A program made the position numbers and the translations under genes. Shown here piece by piece: positions 7,257-11,779 of a DNA stretch of 11,779 nucleotides. Location of the stretch: the NCBI GenBank assembly GCA_945878515.1, contig CAMCTL010000112.1:1-11779 (forward strand). Reading direction: 5' to 3'. This DNA is from Flavobacterium psychrophilum (lineage in GTDB: Bacteria; Bacteroidota; Bacteroidia; Flavobacteriales; Flavobacteriaceae). Position 1 is the stretch's first letter; each line of letters begins with the position of its first letter. Under the pieces are notes generated by a model. The model did not search any database. It was given only the letters and a program-made list of their open reading frames with translations, and was not told the origin of the DNA.

Positions 7257-7436
7257 ATGTTCGAACAAATCAAACACAATATGGAAACCATTGCCGGAGT
7301 TGCGATATTTCCAATACTTTCTTTAGTAATTTTCTTTGCCTTTTTTGTAGGACTTGGCATTTGGGTTTTTTCATATAAGAAAGATAAAATCAAGGAACTT
7401 AGCCAAATTCCATTAGACGAAGAACTAACCAAATAA
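7257..7436 (+). CDS. ccoQ: cbb3 oxidase small subunit CcoQ (FixQ)
   Basis: A short gene of 59 codons: ATG at 7257, TAA at 7434-7436. The product begins MFEQIKHNMETIAG and has one membrane helix (about residues 15-38, rich in Phe, Leu, Val and Ile). A short charged tail follows, with YKKDKIKEL and IPLDEE. Size, single helix, tail and position between ccoNO and ccoP are all those of CcoQ, which stabilises the oxidase complex. The sequence is too short and variable for the family assignment to rest on residues alone. Confidence 0.85.
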   Translation: MFEQIKHNMETIAGVAIFPILSLVIFFAFFVGLGIWVFSYKKDKIKELSQIPLDEELTK

Positions 7437-7454
7437 TTCTCAAAACCAATAAAA

Positions 7455-8390
7455 ATGAAAAAAATAATCCCCGCATATTTAAGAGTTCTTCTTGTTTTCT
7501 TTGCTGTTTTTGCTGCAATGGAATATTTTATCGACTCTGGAGACCGACCAGCATTTTTAAAATTCCCAATGGTGGGTGTCTTTTTATTAGTATTTCTTTT
7601 CTTATTAATAGCAATAGAAATTACGATAAATGCAGTCGATACAATCACTTACCTCCTGCTGACTGAAGAACAAAAAGCCAAATTAGAAGAAATAAATGAT
7701 TTAAGTTTTACGGATAGTGCCATATACAAAAAAGTTGCCAACTTCTTACTCAAACCAAAACAAGTAGAAGACGAAGGACAATTATTATTAGATCATGATT
7801 ATGATGGCATCAAGGAGTTGGACAACAATTTGCCACCATGGTGGGTTTATTTGTTCTATGTTTGTATCTTTTTCTCGGTAATATATTTAGTTCGATATGA
7901 AATTTTAGGTGCTGACAACCAAGAAATGGAATTGAAAAAAGAAATAGCTCAAGCCCAAAAAGATATTGCCGAATACAAAAAAACAGCACCCGATTTAATG
8001 GATGAAAACACAGTAACTTTGTTGACTGATGCTGCAGATTTATCCGCTGGAAAAGCAATATTTACTGCCAATTGTGTGGCTTGTCACAGAGCAGATGGAG
8101 GCGGGCAAATTGGACCAAACTTAACCGATGACCAATGGATTTTGGGTGGCGGAATCAAAAATGTATTTCACACACTTGTAAATGGAGGACGAGACGGAAA
8201 AGGAATGATTTCGTGGAAAGGAACGCTCAAACCGAAACAAATGCAAGAAGTGGCTAGTTATGTATTGTCTTTAAAAGGCTCAAATCCAAAAGATCCAAAA
8301 GCTCCAGAAGGAGAAGTTTGGATAGATCCGAATGCAGCTAAAACTACCGAAGTTGCTCCTGCTGCTAAAGAAAGTACACCTGTGAAATAA
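7455..8390 (+). CDS. ccoP: cbb3 oxidase cytochrome c subunit CcoP, one-haem form
   Basis: A 311-residue membrane-anchored cytochrome c that passes electrons to CcoO/CcoN. There are two N-terminal hydrophobic segments (about 8-25 and 36-58). A third helix (about 129-148) is preceded by the CcoP signature ELDNNLPPWWVYLF. A charged helical segment (about 155-178) follows. The cytochrome domain has C207-VA-C210-H211 and a likely axial M251 in GKGMISWKG. Only one CxxCH is present, where proteobacterial CcoP has two, so the chain carries a single haem c. The C-terminal 35 residues are Pro/Ala/Lys-rich low complexity. The gene is the last of the ccoSNOQP unit and is closed by a strong terminator. 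Confidence 0.95.
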   Translation: MKKIIPAYLRVLLVFFAVFAAMEYFIDSGDRPAFLKFPMVGVFLLVFLFLLIAIEITINAVDTITYLLLTEEQKAKLEEINDLSFTDSAIYKKVANFLLKPKQVEDEGQLLLDHDYDGIKELDNNLPPWWVYLFYVCIFFSVIYLVRYEILGADNQEMELKKEIAQAQKDIAEYKKTAPDLMDENTVTLLTDAADLSAGKAIFTANCVACHRADGGGQIGPNLTDDQWILGGGIKNVFHTLVNGGRDGKGMISWKGTLKPKQMQEVASYVLSLKGSNPKDPKAPEGEVWIDPNAAKTTEVAPAAKESTPVK

Positions 8391-8415
8391 CATGAAATGA
8401 TAAGTATAAAGCCAG

Positions 8416-8447
8416 CAAATCCTGAACTATTTCAGGATTTGTTTTTT
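8416..8447 (+). terminator. Strong intrinsic terminator after ccoP
   Basis: CAAATCCTGAA (8416-8426) and TTCAGGATTTG (8431-8441) form a perfect 11-bp stem with a 4-base loop (CTAT), followed at once by six T. It starts 26 bases after the ccoP stop and separates the structural unit from ccoG. Confidence 0.92.
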
Positions 8448-8528
8448 GTAAAACGTATATTTTTTGGAAAGACAGCTATTGTGCCAAAAAAAATAATTAA
8501 GTGTAAAGCGGAAGCAATTTTTTATAAA

Positions 8529-8546
8529 TAAAATGAATTCATTTTA
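8529..8546. promoter_or_regulatory. 18-bp palindrome in the ccoG upstream region
   Basis: TAAAATGAATTCATTTTA is a perfect palindrome 78 bases before the ccoG ATG. Its TGA and TCA are two bases apart, not six as in the two Fnr-type sites, so it is probably not the same operator. No perfect TAnnTTTG follows at a set distance; TAAGTTTC (8560-8567) and TAAGTTTA (8590-8597) are the nearest. The rest of the 233-base gap between ccoP and ccoG is AT-rich, with the ccoP terminator at its left end and no gene seen. Confidence 0.4.
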
Positions 8547-8623
8547 GAGTAATGTAACATAAGTTTCAAAAGAAATGGATTGGAAACTATAAGTTTACAC
8601 TAATAAATTTTAAAATTATAACA

Positions 8624-10042
8624 ATGTCAAATTTACCAGACGAAGCTTTCAGAGATACCATCGGAACGATTGATGAGGAAGGACACAGAAAATTTATTTT
8701 TCCTAAAAAACCTTCTGGAAAATTTTACGATTATCGAAAGTGGGTAAGCTATTTTTTGTTGATTATTTTGGTTGCCAACCCATTTGTAAAGATCAATGGC
8801 AACCAGTTTATGATGTTCAATGTATTGGAACGAAGATTCAATATTTTTGGATTTCCGTTTTGGCCACAAGATTTTTACCTCTTTGTTATTTCGATGATTA
8901 TTGGGGTTGTGTTTGTTATACTTTTTACTGTTATTTTTGGGAGAATATTTTGCGGATGGGTTTGCCCTCAAACCATTTTCCTAGAAATGGTTTTCCGCAG
9001 AATCGAGTACTGGATAGAAGGCGATCGAGGAGCGCAAATTCGTTTGCAAAAACAAGAATGGAATTCCGAAAAAATAAGAAAAAAATCCCTAAAATGGTTT
9101 ATCTTTTTGATTATTTCCTTTTTTATTGCCAATGTTTTTCTAGCCTATCTCATTAGTAGTGACCAATTGCTAAAAATGATTTACGAAGGACCAGAAAATC
9201 ACACAAGCACCCTAATTTCATTACTAATTTTTACAGGAGTTTTTTATTTTATTTTCGCTTGGTTTAGAGAACAAGTCTGCATTATTGCTTGCCCTTACGG
9301 AAGATTGCAAGGCGTTTTATTGGACAACAAATCCATCAATGTGGCCTATGATTTCGTTCGTGGTGAGAAAGAAGCAGGTAGAGCGAAATTCAATAAACAA
9401 GAAGATAGAGCAACCACTGGAAAAGGCGATTGTATTGATTGCAAACAGTGTGTTCATGTTTGCCCAACAGGAATCGACATTCGAAACGGAACACAATTAG
9501 AATGTATCAATTGCACGGCTTGCATCGATGAATGTGATACCATTATGGAAAGTGTTGGATTACCAAAAGGACTGATTCGCTATGCATCTGAAGATGAAAT
9601 AGAGAAAAATGCCAAGTTTAAATTTACCACTAGAATGAAAGGCTATTCGGCTGTTTTGTTTATTTTAATTGGTGTATTAGCTGGATTATTATTCCTAAGA
9701 TCAGATGTTGAAGCAGTTATTTTAAGATTGCCAGGCGAATTATTTCAACACAAAGGAGATAATATCAGTAATATTTATACTTTTAAGGTGATCAATAAAA
9801 CCAACAATGATTTTAATGATATACATTTCAAATTGGTTGGCATAAAAGGCACGCTTAAAGTAGTAGGTGAACAAGATTTAAAAGTGCCCAAACAAGGAAT
9901 GAAAAGTGGCACTTTGTTTATAGAAATTAACCATTTTTTATTGGAATCAGACAAAACAAAATTGGAGATCGAAGTTTATAACGGCAATGAAAAAATCGAG
10001 ACCAGTACTACAAATTTTTTAAGTCCAAGGAGCTTCGATTAG
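8624..10042 (+). CDS. ccoG: cbb3 oxidase accessory ferredoxin-like protein CcoG (FixG/RdxA)
   Basis: A 472-residue membrane protein that handles the Cu(II)-to-Cu(I) reduction step in cbb3 assembly in the studied homologues. It has about five membrane helices: roughly 40-55, 84-106, 157-177, 194-213 and 340-358. Two membrane CxxxC pairs are present, C110/C114 in CGWVCPQT and C219/C223 in VCIIACPYGRLQG. Two [4Fe-4S] motifs of bacterial ferredoxin type follow: C270-C273-C276-C280 with a following Pro, and C294-C297-C300-C304. The last 110 residues form the beta-rich FixG C-terminal domain, outside the membrane. The start matches the family pattern (DTIGTIDEEGHRKFIFPKKPSGKFY). It leads the second transcription unit, 25 bases before fixH. 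Confidence 0.95.
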   Translation: MSNLPDEAFRDTIGTIDEEGHRKFIFPKKPSGKFYDYRKWVSYFLLIILVANPFVKINGNQFMMFNVLERRFNIFGFPFWPQDFYLFVISMIIGVVFVILFTVIFGRIFCGWVCPQTIFLEMVFRRIEYWIEGDRGAQIRLQKQEWNSEKIRKKSLKWFIFLIISFFIANVFLAYLISSDQLLKMIYEGPENHTSTLISLLIFTGVFYFIFAWFREQVCIIACPYGRLQGVLLDNKSINVAYDFVRGEKEAGRAKFNKQEDRATTGKGDCIDCKQCVHVCPTGIDIRNGTQLECINCTACIDECDTIMESVGLPKGLIRYASEDEIEKNAKFKFTTRMKGYSAVLFILIGVLAGLLFLRSDVEAVILRLPGELFQHKGDNISNIYTFKVINKTNNDFNDIHFKLVGIKGTLKVVGEQDLKVPKQGMKSGTLFIEINHFLLESDKTKLEIEVYNGNEKIETSTTNFLSPRSFD

Positions 10043-10067
10043 CCATAATTATATAAAATAGTAAAGT

Positions 10068-10517
10068 ATGAAAATTAATTGGGGAACAGGAATTGTGATT
10101 GCATTTGCAATCTTTATAACATTTATTTTATATTTTGTCTTTAGTGTACAATCTAATTCAAAATACGACAACGAATTGGTTGTTGAAGAATATTACAAGC
10201 ACGATGCGAAATTTGGCGACGAAATGGAAAGGGTTCAAAACGCTCAAGATTTACCACAAAAGCCGGAAATAAAGAATAACTCGGAAGGAATTACTATAGT
10301 TTTCCCAGCAGTTTTTAATCCAAAAGAAATTAAAGGAAAAGTATCTTTTTACCGACCTTCCGACAAAAAATTTGATTTTGAAGTTCCTATTTCACTGATA
10401 AATTCTGCTTTGAGTGTACCCAACGAAAAGCTTCTAGGAGGTCGTTGGGCAATAAATATGGAATGGGAATATAGCGGGAAAAAATATCTTACTAAAGAAG
10501 TTGTTTATATAGAATGA
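10068..10517 (+). CDS. fixH: FixH/CcoH family protein
   Basis: A 149-residue protein with one N-terminal membrane helix (about residues 6-27) and an extracytoplasmic domain. The segment VVEEYYKHDAKFGDEMERVQNAQ is typical of FixH-family proteins, which are required for stable cbb3 oxidase assembly. The C-terminal half alternates beta strands (ITIVFPAV, GKVSFYRPSDKKFDFEV, GRWAINMEWEYSGKKYLTKEVVYI), as in this family. The position between ccoG and safE is the usual cbb3 accessory order. Sequence identity in FixH is generally low, so the name leans partly on context. Confidence 0.9.
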   Translation: MKINWGTGIVIAFAIFITFILYFVFSVQSNSKYDNELVVEEYYKHDAKFGDEMERVQNAQDLPQKPEIKNNSEGITIVFPAVFNPKEIKGKVSFYRPSDKKFDFEVPISLINSALSVPNEKLLGGRWAINMEWEYSGKKYLTKEVVYIE

Positions 10518-10565
10518 ATCTTAAATCAGATTGCAAATTTCAGATTTCATGCAACTGTTTACTTC

Positions 10566-10578
10566 TAACTTCTAACCT
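10566..10578 (+). repeat. Copy 2 of a shared 13-base intergenic repeat
   Basis: TAACTTCTAACCT is identical to 5031-5043. Here it is part of a tandem run of CTAACTT/CTAACCT-like 7-base units (about 10559-10584) ending five bases before the safE start. Like copy 1, it sits directly before a start codon inside an operon. Confidence 0.6.
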
Positions 10579-10589
10579 CTAACTTAAAA

Positions 10590-11291
10590 ATGCTTTACAC
10601 CGCTTTCATCTTCGGATTAATCAGTAGTTTTCACTGCGTTGGAATGTGCGGCCCAATTGCAATGATGTTGCCTGTAGATAGAGAAAATCAAGCCAAGAAA
10701 GTAACTCAAATCCTGACCTATCAAATCGGTCGCCTAACGGCTTATGCCTCAATTGGTTTGGTTTTTGGACTGCTAGGAAGAGGCTTATATTTGGCTGGAT
10801 TCCAGCAAAAAATGTCAATATTTATTGGAGTTGCCATGATTTCAGTTATTCTAATTCCAGAGAAAGTTTTTGCCAAATACAATTTTTCGAAACCAGTGTT
10901 CAAATTGATTTCGAATATCAAGTCAACTTTAGGAAGTCAATTCAAAAATAAGAGTTACAAATCCTTATTTACCATTGGTTTATTGAATGGATTTTTGCCT
11001 TGCGGAATGGTTTATGTAGCACTATTTGGTGCGATAGCCATGCAAAACGAATTTTACGGCGTTTTATACATGATTTTGTTTGGGTTAGGAACGGTTCCTT
11101 TGATGAGTAGTGTAGTTTACATCAACTCTTTTTTAACAATTTCTGTGCGGAATAAAATTCAAAAAATCATTCCATTTATTGGGATAATTATTGGAACAAT
11201 GTTTATTTGTAGAGGTTTAGGATTAGGAATTCCTTATATATCGCCATCAGATATGAGTTTGTTTGTACAATCAACTCCTAATTGTCATTGA
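10590..11291 (+). CDS. TauE/SafE-type membrane protein of the cbb3 cluster
   Basis: A 233-residue protein with about six membrane helices: roughly 2-25, 44-66, 74-92, 125-148, 153-178 and 192-212. Hallmarks are H15-C16-xxx-C20 in SFHCVGMCGPIAMM and C138 in LLNGFLPCGMVYVAL. These place it in the DsbD-like/SafE transmembrane family often annotated as sulfite exporter TauE/SafE. A further C207 and a terminal C232-H233 add possible metal ligands. Its place after fixH in a cbb3 cluster is conserved in Bacteroidota and other groups. A role in copper or thiol handling for oxidase assembly is more plausible than sulfite export, but that is inference from context. It lies 72 bases after fixH, probably in the same unit. 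A large hairpin follows. Confidence 0.85.
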   Translation: MLYTAFIFGLISSFHCVGMCGPIAMMLPVDRENQAKKVTQILTYQIGRLTAYASIGLVFGLLGRGLYLAGFQQKMSIFIGVAMISVILIPEKVFAKYNFSKPVFKLISNIKSTLGSQFKNKSYKSLFTIGLLNGFLPCGMVYVALFGAIAMQNEFYGVLYMILFGLGTVPLMSSVVYINSFLTISVRNKIQKIIPFIGIIIGTMFICRGLGLGIPYISPSDMSLFVQSTPNCH

Positions 11292-11293
11292 GT

Positions 11294-11471
11294 AAATTTT
11301 TTGACTTATCCTTTATATTAATATTTGGAGAACGAGTCATTATTAACGATTCTTAACAGAAACCCTTCGACAAGCTCAGGGAGACATCAAGGTTCCTAAT
11401 CAATATTCTGAATGTTGTCTGGCTGAGCTTGTCGAAGCCTTTATTGATAAAAGGGATAAGTCAATAAATTT
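11294..11471. repeat. Nested inverted-repeat element between safE and hemN
   Basis: The outer arms AAATTTTTTGACTTATCC (11294-11311) and GGATAAGTCAATAAATTT (11454-11471) are complementary at 17 of 18 positions. Inside them, CTTCGACAAGCTCAG (11365-11379) and CTGAGCTTGTCGAAG (11423-11437) are perfect 15-bp arms. The inner sequence is the CTTCGACAAGCTCAG repeat that I recall as common between genes in many bacterial genomes. It is more GC-rich than its surroundings. Lying between two convergent genes, it could serve as a two-way terminator. It contains no gene. Confidence 0.75.
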
Positions 11472-11473
11472 TA

Positions 11474-11779
11474 TTAAATTGTCATAGAAAACAATTTAAC
11501 ATCTGGTGCTTTTCTTTTTAAACGCAAATCAAAAGCCATACAAATGTTGCGCACAAAGGGTTTACCTGCGTTCGTAACTTTAAGCCCATTTTTTTCAATA
11601 ATAACCAAGCCATCATTTTCCATTTCTTTCAACTGCACAATAATTTGAGCAACTTCTTCAAAATAATTGGCTTTATCTTGCCAGGAGGTTTCAAAATGAC
11701 ACATCAAATTCAAGATATGTTTTCTTATTAAAAGGTCTTCATCGGTTAATAAATGACCTCTAAAAATAGGTAATTTATC
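11474..11779 (-). CDS. hemN: Oxygen-independent coproporphyrinogen III dehydrogenase, C-terminal part
   Basis: The frame is open from the right edge to the stop at 11474-11476, giving 101 residues of the C-terminal end; the radical-SAM core lies outside the window. The segment with FRGHLLTDEDLL, then IRKHILNLMCHFETSW, and the later LKVTNAGKPFVRNICMAFD match the HemN C-terminal domain as I know it. HemN decarboxylates coproporphyrinogen III without oxygen to make haem when oxygen is scarce. Placement next to an Fnr-type regulator and cbb3 genes fits. It is convergent with safE, and its stop lies just inside the nested repeat element. Its promoter is not visible. Confidence 0.85.
   Translation of the reverse strand, partial: DKLPIFRGHLLTDEDLLIRKHILNLMCHFETSWQDKANYFEEVAQIIVQLKEMENDGLVIIEKNGLKVTNAGKPFVRNICMAFDLRLKRKAPDVKLFSMTI

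Noticed and set aside
7199..7648. Minus-strand open frame of 149 codons
   Set aside because: It lies opposite ccoNO, ccoQ and ccoP, has a lysine- and isoleucine-rich composition expected from reading AT-rich genes backwards, and matches no family I know.
7810..8058. Minus-strand open frame of 82 codons
   Set aside because: It is antisense to ccoP and shows no recognisable features.
8559..8596. Direct repeat ATAAGTTT (8559-8566 and 8589-8596) before ccoG
   Set aside because: Eight bases in AT-rich DNA is weak, and no promoter or operator arrangement supports it.
8633..8971. Minus-strand open frame of 112 codons
   Set aside because: It is opposite the ccoG start region, is rich in Asn and Lys, and shows no domain.
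8740..9156. Plus-strand open frame of 138 codons inside ccoG
   Set aside because: It is an out-of-frame reading of the ccoG membrane segments, whose own frame carries all the conserved motifs.
1..11779. CRISPR array, tRNA or rRNA genes, insertion sequence, phage or defence genes
   Set aside because: None is visible: there are no regularly spaced repeats, no tRNA-like cloverleaf noticed, and no transposase or integrase frame. Almost all coding space belongs to the respiratory cluster and its neighbours.

Overview
The window is AT-rich DNA that reads as a Flavobacteriaceae chromosome, most likely Flavobacterium or a close relative. This rests on the gene families present (a DUF5606 protein, a fused CcoN/CcoO subunit, a one-heme CcoP), on promoter elements of the Bacteroidota type (TAnnTTTG), and on weak or absent Shine-Dalgarno sequences. 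It was judged by reading; no database search was run.

Layout. A truncated DUF5606 gene (left edge to 366) ends in a hairpin and is followed by mazG (452-1249, house-cleaning NTP pyrophosphohydrolase). Convergent to mazG is an fnr/crp-type regulator on the minus strand (1284-1970). Divergent from it is a nearly complete set of genes for a cbb3-type high-affinity cytochrome oxidase. These are ccoI (copper P-type ATPase, 2080-4458), ccoS (4820-5026), a fused ccoN-ccoO (5063-7249), ccoQ (7257-7436, only 59 codons) and ccoP (7455-8390), closed by a strong intrinsic terminator (8416-8447). A second unit follows: ccoG (8624-10042), fixH/ccoH (10068-10517) and a TauE/SafE-type membrane protein (10590-11291). 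A nested inverted-repeat element (11294-11471) lies between that unit and the 3' part of hemN (oxygen-independent coproporphyrinogen III dehydrogenase), which enters from the right edge on the minus strand.

How it works together. CcoI exports copper, CcoS, CcoG and FixH help assembly, and CcoNO, CcoQ and CcoP form the oxidase. HemN supplies haem precursor when oxygen is low, and the Fnr-like protein is the obvious local switch. The best regulatory observation is a pair of near-identical 18-bp palindromes, one in the fnr/ccoI divergent promoter (2010-2027) and one before ccoS (4756-4773). Each ends exactly 20 bases upstream of a perfect TAnnTTTG -7 element. In the fnr direction the first palindrome overlaps the promoter. 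This predicts activation of ccoI and ccoSNOQP and feedback on fnr.

The 361-base ccoI-ccoS gap is not empty. It holds hairpins, a decayed copy of the ccoI 3' end, and the ccoS operator and promoter. I found no tRNA, rRNA, CRISPR array, transposase or defence system. The window is mostly a well-understood respiratory locus; the less described parts are the shared operator geometry, the ccoI tail duplication and the intergenic repeats.
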